Assembly (NCBI GenBank): GCA_005281725.1
Contig: SSBO01000001.1
Location: 9,235,334 to 9,299,333, forward strand
Length of the DNA: 64,000 nt
From: Wuchereria bancrofti
Lineage: Eukaryota > Nematoda > Chromadorea > Rhabditida > Onchocercidae
Direction: 5' to 3'
This document shows, in pieces, positions 37,501-52,500 of this stretch. The position numbers were made by a program, and so were the translations under genes. Positions within the stretch are counted from its first letter, which is position 1. Each line of letters begins with the position of its first letter. Under the pieces are notes generated by a model. That model saw only the letters and a list, made by a program, of their open reading frames with translations, did not search any database and was not told the DNA's origin.

Positions 37501-40500
37501 AAAAGATAGAAGAAAAAAAAAAAAGAAACATTCTTACAGCAATTTCTTCATCAAGTTCACGTGTTTTTTCCAATGTTGAAGCAGTAGAATATGACGTTTT
37601 TTGACGTTTCGTATCCCACGTTTCGGATGATGACACTCGTCCTTCCTGATCCTGTTTTACCACAACTGTTGATGATGATGTAGAGCCAACAGCATTCGTC
37701 ATTGGCCTTTCATCATAGCTTGGAACATTACGATGTCGCGATTCCGCGCTATCCCATAATCCGCGAGTGGATTCCGCACTCTCCCATAATCCGCGAGTTG
37801 CTGTAGCTGCCGGAGGTGTTATAGTAGCAGGCGGAAAATGCTTTATATCATATTGCCAAACACCTTTAGAAGTAGATGACCATACTTCTGTTTTTGTCTC
37901 TTCAGTCCATTGATGTCGATGAGGCATTGAATCCTGTGCAAGCTGAAAAAAACATTCCGGTTGTCTCATTCCGGATGTGTTACTTCGATAAAGTAGGCTA
38001 AAAATGATGCCTAAATGTGATATGTGTTAAAATTCAGCTAAATCTTCTATTAAGCCAAGAATTTGATTAGTGAAATAAAACTATGAAATCAATTTATCTG
38101 TTGCTATTATTAATAATTTTAAGGCTACTTTTTCTAGGCTTTTTTTGCAAAATAAAATCACTGTTTGTTTTGTTTTTATTTTTTCTAATGAGCCATCTTT
38201 AATAATTTTAATTAATAATTTTTTAAAATTATATATTTCTTTTTAAACTGCTAATAAAACATACCTTTTCGAGCTTTTGTTCGTGCTGTGTAAGCGCAAT
38301 TGACGGCTTTTCACCTGATCGACGACTAATTTTTTGTGAGTCATACTCGTAGATGGTAATCTAAAAATTTGTTTAGCTGTTCAAAAATTGAATATGCCAT
38401 GATTGTATTATAGCAATGCATGATAGACAGTCGAGAGAAAAATTTCACTAAATCATCAATTTTCTTTTTTTAGATTAAAAGAATAATTCAAATTAATCAA
38501 TTAATTTAAATATTTAACAAATTGAAGTAAGTTAATTGAATCTTCAATAAGTTTTATATTTGTGTGTGTGTTATCACAAGCAGACAATTTAATAAGAATT
38601 TGGAATTTAATGCTAATTAAACTAGATATTTTCAACTAAACAATAACAGTGTTGAAGTATAATCGGATGGAAATTGATTAAACAATAAAAATATTCAAAA
38701 TATATGGAACAAATTTAAACAGTAAATAATAATACTAAATTCTAGATTAAGAAATTTTATTTTTCATTAATTATATTGTTGCTGAAATTTAAATGAAAAA
38801 ATAAATTCTGTCTTAAATTAGGATAAAATTAAATTTAAACAATTTAATAAATAATAAATTGCTGAAATTTTGTGATAATTATTTGATCCAATAATTATTT
38901 ATCATTTACCTGTTCCTTTTGTTGTGAAGGTGAGATGAATTGTGTATCGGATGATGATATATCCATCGTACTTTCTTCTCGTTTCTACAAATAATTCACC
39001 TTAACTTAGGTAATTCAAACAGTTTATTTCTTAATAGTTAAATTAATTAGCAAATAATGGAATTAAATTGCAAAATAATTTGAAAAATTAAACCAATTAA
39101 ATTTTTAATTTAGTAAGCAAGCATAGATTTCCATAAAAAACTTACAGTAATTTTATTTTTAATTACTTTTATTGCCATTGAAATTCAAATGAAAAATAAA
39201 CTCTATCCTAAATTTAGTGCAAAATTAAATTCTAACATTTTGAAAACATTTTTAGAAATTTAATTTCGTATAGTCAATATGATTTCAACTTTTTTTATAT
39301 GAACAGAAAAGTAAATATTTAGGCAAAAAGAAAAAAAAGATTCCGATTTCTGTTTTTTTTATTGCAAATAAAGAAAGTACAAAAATGTTTTCTTATCTTT
39401 TCGTCTTTTTCGTTTTTCTTTTTTTGAAGAAGAAATGAGATAACTAAGTATTTTTCATTATTTTGATAACATTTTCATTTTTCTCTTTACAGAAATAAAT
39501 GATAATTATTTTTCATAATTAAGCATTTAAAAAAAAAAAATAACAATTTGTTACGTTTTCCTTTCTTTTTTTCTAGAATTAATTATAATTTGTTATTTTC
39601 AAATAAAAGGAAAATAAATGATTTATTATTTATTAAACTTAATTTTTTTTTTTTTTTTTGGGAACAAAATTTCCTGAATTTTTTTCTCAATCTTAATTTA
39701 TTAGCTTCCTTCTCTTCTTTATCAACTTCTTACTGATCTTTATCATCACAATTTCAACAGCTACTTCCTATTTTTAACTTTTTCTTTGTTTGATTTATTA
39801 ATCAGTAAGTTTTACTTCATACATTTTAAAACAGTTAGTTTCTCTTTTTTTTTTTGTCTCAGACAATAACTTATTACTTACTTATATATTTATTTCCGGA
39901 AAAAAAAAGAAAGTTTGATTTGATGAAAAATTATTCTTTCAGTGAAAGAAAAAAAAAACCGGTTCCATTAATAAAATTAATAGCATTGAAAAAAAAAATA
40001 TATACAAAAAATAAAAACAAAAAAATTTTAGAAATTATATAAATAACAAATTTAGCGCCAATAACATTAGCGCACAAATATTGATTGATTCATTTTTTTT
40101 TTTCGCTTTTTCTCTCAATTTCAGCTAAATATTTTGTACGTCATAAAAGGTGCAAACGTCTTTAACGTGTTTGTTCACGTTTACGTTTAGCTAAAACTTA
40201 CTTTTTCGAAACTGTACTGTGAAGGTGAACCATCTGGCAACTCATTTTTAGGCAATTTACTATCATCAACCACCTCATAATCAATCTTTTTATACTTTCC
40301 ACCGGATGACGTTGTCATAAATTCAACACTTGGCAATAGTTTTGGTAATTCTTTTGGCTTTGGACCACCCTTAAAATTTAACAAATTTCAAAAAAAAAAA
40401 GAAAAAGAATTGAAAAATTTTACCTTCCTTAATTAATTTACTTCTCCAATAACTAAATATTAGTTAAAATTTTTTAATTATTGAGTATTACTTAATTAAT

Positions 40501-43500
40501 TCATAATAAGCGGAAATTTTAAAAGCATAAAAAAAATATTGAATGCATGGCTATTTGTACTTATTGCAAAAACAAAAATGTAATGAAGTTTTGAAAATTT
40601 AAAAAAAAAAAAACTTTAAAATGTGCAATCCTTGAAAAGTTTTTTTTTTTTTGAACTATGAAAATTACTATGAAAGGTTTGTTTATCATCTTAAAATTTT
40701 GGAAATGCAAACTAATATTGTGCAAATATTACGAAATGCATCCAAATGTTTCATCATTTCCAGAAAATTTATAAAATTTGTAAACAATTTACATAACAAG
40801 AAATATGCAAATATATCATTGCAATTTCTCTTAAGGAAATGTAAAATATATTACATTAAAATGTCGTTTTTTTAAATGTTTTTTAGTAATGTATAAATAA
40901 AATTTGATATGTTTATTTTCTTTCTTTTATTTGTAATCATTAAAATGTTTGATTAATCATTTCAAAAATATTACAAATTTGTTTGTTTTTCTCTCTTTCG
41001 CGCTTTTTTAAAGTAAACATAAATTGTTGATGTGCTACTTTTTGATAGTAAAATTCAAAGAAATGGAATTTATGAAGTTGCTGAATAAAGCAATGAAAAA
41101 CATTTCATGCGCATATGTCACATTCATAATTTCATAAGAAATGTTAAATCATAATAACAAATATGCTAATATTGATTAAATTCTTTTTATTAAATTTACT
41201 TGTTAAATTTGTTTTATCAAAAAAATAGTACTTTAGATGCTAGCATTACTTAATTACTAGAATTTTTAATACTAATGCAGTTTTTTTTCATTAGTAATGC
41301 AATTGTATGATAATTAATGAATGAGTATTAATTGGCATTTAAAAAATTACTTAAGATATAAGCTATCTAATTATTCATTTAAATTTATTTAATGGATAAC
41401 TTTACGAAATTAGTAAGAGTAAATATTGAATCAAAAAAAAAGGAATAATAATAAGCTATTTGTTATTATGTAATTTAGCTAATTTTTAATAATACTTAGT
41501 TTTTTTAATAATTAGTAATCAATTTAAATTGAATAAGGTAATTTTAATTCTAATAGAAATGTTTCAAATAATACAAATTAATAGGAATGTATAAAATACC
41601 TTTGGACTCCATTTATTGCCATTGATAGGACGAGAAATAGTCTCATCAATCGATTGTTGTTTACTTTTATTCATTTCAAATTGTTTAGTTAAAGCTGATA
41701 CAACGCCTAATTTTGTTGACGTATCGCTAGTTGGAACAATCGGTGAACTAAGTGACGGAACAGGTGACACTGACGTACGTGGCTGAAAATTAACAATTAT
41801 TTAATACAAAATTTAAGAAAACTGAAACATATATTTCGTAAAATAATTTCTTCACTTTCACATTCTTTTCTTTCCTTTTTTTTTATTTTTCTCATTTATT
41901 ATTTTTTCCTCATTTTAAATTTTCAAATTTTAAAAAATATTTCTATTATTTTTCTTCGTTTTTTTCTTTTTTTTTTTGAAGGATTGTTATTCAGAGAGAG
42001 AGAGAAAAAAAGAAAAGAAAGTTTGGAAAAATGATAGAAGGAATAATGGGAAAGAAAAAGAAAGGAAAAAAGTTTAGAAAAATGAAAAATAAAAGTAAAT
42101 ATTTGAAAAGAACTTTTCAGATGGATAAATATTGAATCAAATTTCAGCTTTTTGAATTTCAACAAGCTAACATTATTTATTTCCAATAAACTAGTACATT
42201 AAAATATTGTTTACTTTACTTTTTTTTTTTTTGCTTTTTCAGCAAAACAAAAAAACTAAAGAAAGAAGAAAATTTAATCAATCATAAAAATACGAATGAA
42301 ACAAAAAAAAAAAAAATTAGAAAAGCATTTCCTGTAAATTATTAGAAAGAAAAAGCCGACCATTTTCAAAATTAACAAATTGAAATGGCATTAAAAAAAT
42401 TTGATCCAAAAAAAAAAAAATCGAATGGTATTTAGGTGTATTCTTTAAATTAATTACCTATATTAATCTTCGCAATTAATCTATTTCCTTTCTAAAATAT
42501 TTCCTTTCTTTCCAATTATAATTTTAGAAAGATAAACTTACGGTACAAATTTTATATATCAAAATTAATTAGAGCTTATATTTTCGACAAATGAAAGCAT
42601 TAGCAAACGACAAAAGAAAAATACACCTATAATTAGTAATAATCAATAATAATAATTAATAATATAAATAATAATAGAAATAATAATTGCTGATAAATTT
42701 TTTTTTTTAATATGAAATAACAATAGTCCGTAAAAAATTGAGAAAATTTATTTTTTTTTTATTTTAGGAATGGTTTGATGAAATAATAAAATGAGGCATG
42801 CGACATGCGACATTTTAAGATTATATGGAAATTAAGAAATTTTATAAACAATATGCAGAATTTAAATTTTAAATGAGACTCATTGATTTCTTTTTTGAAA
42901 ATGATAAAAAAGTAAAAAGAAAATACCAAAAATATTTTTGCATCAAAAAACAAACAAAATGGTCCAAAATTATTTACGAATATTTTATTCATGATATAAA
43001 CTAATTTCAATGTTATTTCATTTCGGAAGTTGACATTGCATTGGACGGATCAACGTTTGACAAGAATTGAATTCATTTGTAATAACTTGTAAACAAATAA
43101 TCAATGCATTCACCTTGTAAACAAATAATTAATGCATTCAAATTATGCAACAAATGCAATTATTTAAATTGTTAAATTATATAATTATTATGTATATTCG
43201 CTCAAAATTATTTTAAAAAAGCTGGAAAATGATGCAAATTCACAATAGAATCAATTAATTAATAAATTTTGCATTATTAAATATAATTAATCGAAGTGAG
43301 TTGAATTTTTTAGAAATTTAATTCTACACAATTGATTTAAATTTTTTGATATTCAAATTTAGCAAACTTTATTTTTGCATAATCAAAAATTGTTTTGAAA
43401 GGAACGTACTGTTAACTTTGTTACGTAATTACTACTTAACTTATATTACTTATACCGTTGAATAAATCTCAATTAAAAATAATCAATTTCAATCAATACA

Positions 43501-46500
43501 AAACCTTTGCATCGTTAACAAAAAGTGAATATGACAAAATTTTTTCAAGAAAAAAATATTTTTGCTATTTAAAAAAATACTCAAAGTTTCCTCATTTCAT
43601 TTCGAAATAAGTATTTAGTCTTCGGTTTTTTTTACATTTATAAATAAATGAATACAGAAATAAAAAGAGTATATCTATTCCGGTTAAATCCGTTTTTTAA
43701 ATTGTTAAAGTTTTTTTCGTTTTTTTTTTCACTCATAAAAGGAATTTTAGAGAGTTAAAAAGGAAAAATTTAGAAATGTTAAAAATTTTCACTGATTGAT
43801 TAATTTTATTTCTTTCTTTTTTTCCGCTATGAGATTAAAACATTTATGTAATCCGGAAATATGCAAATGACGGTTTCGGAATAGTTACAGTTTCGGAATA
43901 ATCCTTGCACATATTGTATTACTCATTGTAATATGCAAATAATTTTAAATTTTAATCAATTTCAAATAATTTATCAATGAGCTATTCAATTGAAAATTGC
44001 CATTTATATTTACAATGAAATAGTAATAAATGAATGATTGTTTAAAATTTAATGAATTGTAAAATTTTTTCTAAAAAAAGCAATTCCACAAATACTTTTC
44101 TTTTGTCAAAAAATAAAATGACAATATTTTGTTGGAAATAACTATTTGAAATGAAATAAAATATTTCATTTTTCATATTATCCTATATAAAATAAAGTAT
44201 ATATTATAAAGTTATTTAACAAAAAAAAAAAGAAGAAAAATTAAATTCACCGTTACTTTATTGTGTCGGCGTCTCTTTGATTTAGCTTCTTTAATAATTG
44301 TATTCGTCGTATCAGAAATAGTAGCAGTTGTAGTATTAATATTAGTATGTATTTTTAATTTTTTCTGTACAGCACAACTAATACGATTAGTTGTTTTACT
44401 TAAGCATAAACACATTTTTTTGTTCTCTATCCAAATTTATGTAAAAATTTAATTTAAAAATTAAAATTAGAGGAAGAAGAATGAAGAATGGTAATAAATG
44501 GTATGTTAAGAAGGAATGAATCGAAGTGTATATTTTTATAAAATTAAAATTGGGAAAATGAAAATGCGGTCGATAGATTGAATGAATGAATGATTGTAAT
44601 GGATGGATGGAAATGATGTAATGGTGAAAAATTGAACTAATGCAAAAAAAAAAATTATGAAACAAAGTAATTAGGCCTAAAATGTTGACATTTTTTTTTT
44701 TTTTGACAAAGAGTGTATCAAATTAAATTTAAAAAAGAAAAAAGTGGTACTTGATAGGTTAGAGTTATACGATTAATATTTGGCAGTTTAAAAAACAAAA
44801 AAAAAAAAACGAATTAATCAATTTGACCGAATTGAAAAAGAAATGAAATTTCTTTTTTTTTATTTTCTGGAAATATCAGTTTAATTTTCTTTATTAATAG
44901 TAATTGACAGATAATCTTTTTGAGAAAATTTTTTTCTTTTTTTTTACAATTTTTTTTTTTAAATTTTTTTAATGCTAAGTACATTTGACATAATTTCTAA
45001 TGTTTCTCTGCTATTTTCTCTTTCTTTCTTTCTTTTTTCTTTTCTGTCTCCTTTCTCTTTCTCGTCATCTTTCTTTCACTATTTCTCATTTTACTTTTCT
45101 TAAAATACATTTTAAAAAGAAAGGAAAAAAATAATGTTGAAATTTCTTAGAAACAAGAATGCAATATAAAATTGAAATTTTTAAATTGGAAAAAAAGACA
45201 TTCCCAATTTTATTAAATAATCTTAAATTTTTTTAATTTGTTTTGTTGAATTTTTTTAGATTCATAAATTTTTAAAATAATTTCGATCATTCACTGTTAA
45301 ATATGTATCCTCGATTCTCTGTTAATTTTATTTCAATTAGAAATTAAATCCTTATGTAAACATTCCTATTTAAAAAAAAAAATTCACATCTGGCAACATA
45401 AATTTGAGCAAATGTTGCTAAAAAGTTAAATTTTAAATTATAATTACCAAATTAATAATAGAAAAAAGTTGAAATTTTAACTGTAAGTAAATAATAAAGA
45501 GAAAGTTGGCAAAAAAAAAAAACAAACAAACAAGGAATTAACATTTAAAAATTTTGATAAAATAAGCAAAAATGAATGTTTATAAAATTCATAATGAAAT
45601 GATATCCAAAAAGTGTACAATTCTAATGCGTGCAAATATATTTTACCTTTTTATTTACCTTATATGACAGGTAATTTGACAGGTCAGTGAAAAAAAAAAG
45701 ACTAATTACATTAATTTTGTAATTGAATATCGGTTTTTCTTTCAATTTTTTTTCATTCCTTCTCTTTTTCTTTTTCATTAAATAGTAATCACAAAATGAA
45801 ATTTTATTTCTTTCATTTTATTTCAAATTAAAATTTGCTTCTGAGTCATTTTCTTTTTTTTTTTTACGATAACCTTTTATCAAAAATCATTCGTTTTACT
45901 TACTTACATCTGTAAATATTAATTTAATTTTGTTAAATTCTTACTGCTTTACTGCAACCATTCAACTTTCAATTGATTTGTCACATCGATTTATTTCATT
46001 TTAATATCGATCAAATTATATTAAACTACACAGTTGACATGGTTAATGGTAGGAATTCAATATGGTATCGAAAATTAAAGATATTAATTGAAATTGAAAC
46101 TTAATAACTCAAATATAATTTTAGAAAAGTAAGAATAATTCACTTGATATTACAATTTTATGTTTTAAAATTAACAAAATTATATTTCATAGCCATCAAA
46201 ATTTACATTTTTTCGTAATCATTAATTTTTTTTATTTGCTTACTAATTCATTTATTTACTCGTATATTTATTTGTTTATTTTTTCTTTAATTTCTACATA
46301 ATAGTAGAAAAAAAGTAATAAAGTTGATAGTGATAATAAGATCCATTGTAATTTACTGCAACAATAATTTTTACACAAACTTTTCTTTTCATTTTTGCAT
46401 TTTTTATTTTAATTTCGCAAAAAAGTTTACGATAACCTACTTTTTAAAAAAAAAGACCACTAAATATGTTTGTTTGTTCTCTTTTTTTTAAAAATTTCGA

Positions 46501-49500
46501 ACATTTTAAAAACTTATTTATTGGTAAAAATTCGAATGAAAATGGAAGTAAAAAAGTAATCTAAAATGAAAAAAAAGTACATTGTAGAGATTTTGAAATG
46601 TAAAAAAAAAAGAAAAAATGAGCTATCACTTCTAAATGTCATTTGTCATCAGTCCACAACTATTGAAATTGTGACGATCATAGTTCGATCAAAATTATTT
46701 CAACAAGAAAATGGAGAAAAAAAAGAGAATAAAGTTGTAATCTTTGTATGTTTCAAAATTTTGCAATATTAATTTTTAATTGAAATTGTTTTTTGAAAGG
46801 AAAAAAGATAAAAATTTTTTTTCTCGAAAGAGAAATGTGACAACAAAATATTTCACAAACATTTTTTTACTTTCAAGAGAGAAAAAAAAAAGATTTGTCA
46901 AAAGTTATAAACATTGTTAAATGATTTGACTGTAATTCTATTTGAAATAATAAAGTATTCTTCAAATTGAATTAAGCATACTTTATGAATAATGAAAATT
47001 TGAAATTTGAAAAAATTTAAGAATTTAGTAAACAAATCGATGCTATAAAAATAAAACTGAAAAATTTATATTAAAAAAATTTTTTGGAAATAATATAAAT
47101 GTTTGTTACTTGTTTGATAGATAACTTGATAATTCGATAAGACTAAAAAACGATGAAAAACAATGATATCTGAAATCAAATAACGAATAGAATCGAATTA
47201 AGCATAAATAATTTGTAATCGATAAAAGTAATTATCAACTAAGTAATTATCAGTTAAATCCATACAAATCGATCAAATTTTCTCATTTCAGTAAAAATTA
47301 CTTTCATACTTTTATTTATTAAAGTACAAAAATAGCTACTATTTTTTTTTATTAAGAGAGTATTTGATTGGTTTAAATTAAAATTTTAATTCAGTTATCT
47401 AATTTATAAAATTTTCTTCAATTCCTAATTTCAGCAAAACTATTAATGATAATACGAATTAAAATAATTGATAATAAACTGATAGTTAAAGTTCACAAAA
47501 AAAAAATTTAATACCTCAATGGAATACTTAAATAGCGAATATTGTCTGATCATTTCATCCGTCACTTCAACGTTGCTATCTGCTCACGTACGTCTTTTTT
47601 TTTTTTTATTTAAGTTCTATAATATATCTAAAATTTATTACACCTAAAGCAATAGAAAACACTGAAATAAAAGAGAAATGAAGAATGAAAATTTTGTTCA
47701 ATTCGATGACAAATAATTTTAAAAAAATTGTTGAGAGAGGGTAAAATCTTTCATATTGCAAAAGCAACTAAACTATCCTTTCTTCTATTTAAAAGAGAGA
47801 AAATGACGAATGAAAGGGGAAGGAGGAAAAAGGAAGAGAAAGAGAAGAAAGGAGGTAAAATGAAGAAGAAGAAGAAGGTGGAAGAGAAATGAAGACAGAG
47901 GGAAAAAAGGAGGTAAAATGAAGAAGAAGAAGGAAGATATGAAGGATTGGAAGAAATGAAAAAGCTTATTTTTTGATGAATAGAAGGTAGTTTAATGATT
48001 AAAAGTAAATATCCGGAATAACCGGATATTTATTATTGAATAACTGGATATTTATTATTGTTTATTACATATTTATGCTAGTTCAATTTTTATTTTAAAT
48101 GTGATATTTCTATTTCTTCTTTCACTCATTTCAACAATTAATTTTCTCTTAATTAATTTTATCATTTTTTCTTTTCTTTTCTTTTTTTTTTTTTGTGATA
48201 TTGATTAGCAAGTTTAGAAGTGATGATTTAATCGAACAAATGTTACATTATTGTTTACAATTTTTATCTTTTCACATCACATCGACCCAAAAAATTTTGC
48301 AATTTCAGAAGCAAACGAAAAAAGTGAAAAAAATTCAACCAGTTTTATAGAATTTAAAAAAAAATGAAAAACCATAATTTTTTCTTTTTTTCATTATTAT
48401 TTCAGGATAATATGAGAGAAAAGTAATCAAGAAAATCTGGAAAATTTTAATCTGAAATATGTGATCAGCCATAATAGTTCCATTTTTTCATCCAATTTTA
48501 TTAACATCCTTTTCTTCTTTTGTACATTCTTATCAGTTCTATCTTTATTATTATCTAATCAGTTTTTTCCTTCTATTTAAGAAATATGATATTCTAACTG
48601 ATAACCTAAAATTTAATTCTAACTCGCTCCTAAGAGGTTGAATTCCTGAAAAAGTAATCCAATTAGACGTCTTCAAAAAAAAAAGTAAACTTAAATCTAA
48701 TAAAATCCAGAAAAAAGCATAGAATTGCAAAAAAAAGAAAAAAAAGCGATGGTAAAAATAATGGAAAAAAAGAAATTAAATGGTTGAAATAATCGGAAAT
48801 CTAAATATTAAATAAATTAATCGCAACCATAAAAAAATTAACAAATTGTGAGTTTTTATTATCAAATAAAAAGTTATGCTAAATTTTTGTTTCTTTTAAA
48901 TTAATTCAATTAATTCGGATAATTTAAATGATCGTTAATTATGCAAAAAATTTTGTTTATTTATTTAATTAAATTATTTATTTTAACACTTCCGATTTAA
49001 CGACTACACTAAACATTCACTCAATTTTGACATTTCAAAAAAGAAAGAAGAGAACTTAACTAAAACTATTGTCAATATTTTGAAAAAGGAATAAATCATG
49101 TAATCTAGTTTTTAAGTAATTAGTTAATTTAATAAAAAGATCGAAATTCATCGAAAAATTACTAAACGTTATAAAGGGAACGAAAAAAAAGCACTTTTCA
49201 TCAGTGAAACAAAATTATAAATGGAAGAAAATGTCGCCTCTCTCTCTGTCTCCTTTGTTCTCTTCAAAAAAAAGAAATGAAGTGAAATTTCAATTGTTCA
49301 TTACTTTATTAATGAAACAAAAAATTGAAATGAATTAAAATTTTCAAATGATTGCTATGAGCATTACTCATAGCACTTTAGTATGACTAATTTATTCATT
49401 GTTAACCAAACATTTGTCACAAATTATGACAAAATTGAAATGTACAAAAATTTCAATTAACAATAATGATAATAATAAAGGAAAAAATAAGCGTTAATTC

Positions 49501-52500
49501 AAATTCATAAATTTCAATTTTTTTTTCTAATTCATAAATTCAAATAGAATTATTGAACTTACCGCGGTGATTCCTTCAGTAAATTTTGAACCACTTGCAA
49601 CTTTCTTAATTGCAGTAGTAGTTGTAATTGTTGTTTCAGTGGTAATTGTTGAATCAGCGGGCAAATGAACTGCTATTGATGGGTAACTACTGTATAAGGT
49701 ATTTCTTATTGGTAAGCTATAATCATATCAAACAATTAGAAATATCAGTAATTAATCAGAAATATTTTATATAATGCAATCTATTTGAAGCAAATTTAAG
49801 ACGGAATTAAAATTTTTTTGTATTATTAAAAAAGCAAATGTAAATTTTTAAAAAAATTTATATCACTAATATTTACTATTACTAACAATATTATCACTGT
49901 CATTGCTTGTTATCATTATTACTATCGCTGTTATTATCATTGCTATTGTTATTGTTGTTATTGTCATTAGTAGTATTGTTTCGGAATTTTTTATGATGAA
50001 AAATTAGTTTCAACACTTGAATTTGAAAATTTTCTCAATTTGATGACTGGGAAAAAGTAGAAAAAAAATTGAAAGGTTAAGAAGAAAGTTAATTTTTTTA
50101 ATTAAAAACAGAACTTAGAAATAGTTTTTCCAAGAAATAAAAATTGCGTAGAAATGTTGCAACTACAATAACAGCACATGAAAAGTGCAATAATAGTGTC
50201 GCAGGTGCAATAAGAGCAATTAAAAGTACAATAAAAGCGTTGCAGCTACAATAAGATCACATGAAAAGTGCAATGACAATATTACATTCATTTAATCGCC
50301 AAATAATACTTTTATTTTCACAAAATTTTATTTACTTATAAAATTATTTACTGTATCATTTTTCATTGTTTTTTAAATTATCAAATTGAAAATGCTGCAG
50401 TGTTTCACCAACGAAAGTTAAAAATATGTCTTGAAAAGGTCACCAAAAGGTCATTCATATCCATTTTCTTCTCTCTATATTCATTCATATCTATTCTCTT
50501 CAAATCCATTCAGTAATTATCATTAACACTGCCTTATTTCTACTATATTATACCTTTTACTTTCATATTTGGTACCACTGCTCTGGTACCAAGGTACCTA
50601 ACAAAATTTTTAAAATATTAAATTCCACAACAAAAAAAAAGCAAATTGGTACTACGAAAATACTTCGAGCAAATAAGCATAACTTTTTGTTGCGGTAATA
50701 TTCAAATTAAAATTTCTTAATTCTGTGCTTTATTATATTTTAATTTCCAAAACTTTCGAAATAAAACATAAAAAAGTATAAATAGGAATAAATTTCCAAT
50801 AAAAATTTGCAATTCTTTTCCATTCTGTAAATTTTCATATTTATTCAATTTCTTTTTACACATTTTCATATTTTATATGTGTATAATTTCTATAAATTTT
50901 ATTTTCATTTATTTTCTACTTTCCATTTTATGCATTTCTAAATGCTTTTTTTTTATTGAAATACAATTAATATTTCAAAAAAATAAATATTCTTTAATAA
51001 TATAATTGAGTGTTTATCATACAAAAGACAGAAAATATTTAAAAGTAAGTAAAAATTTAAACAAAATGATTTAAAAATTTCTGTTCATTAATTAAGATAG
51101 CATTTTTTATTGGTTGCGAACAAAAAAAAAAAGGAAAGGAAAAGTAGTAAATAAGTAGTAATTCATTTTTGTATAAAAAATCGTACAATTGAAAAAAAAG
51201 AAGTGAAATACTTTAAAAGAAGTTGAATGAAAAAATTTATAAAATTTTTTCTTTTTAAAATAAAAATGAAGAAAATCAAAAAGCAAAAATAAAAAAAAGA
51301 AATTAGTAGGAAAAAGCAAAAAAAAAAAAAACGATTTGGATTAATTATGCAAATAATAGTAAATACGAGAATATTAAAAAAAAAAAGTTGTTTACTATTA
51401 ATTAAAAATATTGGTGACAATATTGGTGACAATGGATGACACAAAAATGCTAACATAAGCAGCAGATAAGCATTCTAAAGTAAATCATTTTAAACTATAT
51501 TAGTGTGAAAATAAGCATTACGATTTGGATTAATTATGCAAATAGTAATAAATATAAGAATGAAAAAAAAAATTTTTATCACTTTAATTATTCAAATGAT
51601 TATTTATTGATAAGATAAGGATATTTATGAATGCTATAGTAATTCTGATTAAATCTATGCAATATTATTTAATCATTTCTAATTTTTTCTTAATTAATTA
51701 ATAAAGCAAATAAGCATGAAAAATTAATTGGGAAGGTTGATATTTGATTGAAGAATGAAATTAAAATGTTTAAAGTTTATTGTAAAACAAATAACTCGTT
51801 TTTTCGTTCCCATAATTTTACATTCTGTTCGTTTGTCAATCGAATACATTGTTTAAAAATTAATTATTATCATTAAATATTGTCATTTGATAAGATATTT
51901 GATTATTTTATTACTTTTATCATACAATCAATAAATAATTTTGTTTTCATCTCAATAAAAATTTCTTTCTTTGTTTTTGTTTTATAATAAAATATTAATA
52001 CAATTATGTTTAATTAATAATTTTTCTTTTGTCATATAATTAATATACCTGTATTCAGGTGTACTAGAATCTGAATAACGAGTTGTGGATATAGTTTCCT
52101 CGTATGATTCACTTCGATGACCTGATTCACCACCACCAGCTCCTTCGCTTCTTTGTGTTAATTGATTTTGACTATTTATGATATTCTCGTAATCACTGAG
52201 AAATTCCCGTAATGATCCTGATTTGGACCTAAAAATTTAGACTTATTTTTATGTGCTAAATTTAAACCCAAAAATTTAGGTTTAGTTTTATGTGCTTAAC
52301 AGTTATTAAAGTGTTTTTTTTTTCTAATCTTCTCATTAAGCATTCAATTAAGCAATTAAATTAATTTTATCAAAGCTACAAAAATTGATATTTTTTTATT
52401 TAATTAATAAACATTTAAATTAATAATAGCTTATGAAAATTTTGATTTATATATATGCAAAAAATGAAGTATTTAGTTATGAAATAAAGAGAAATTTTGA

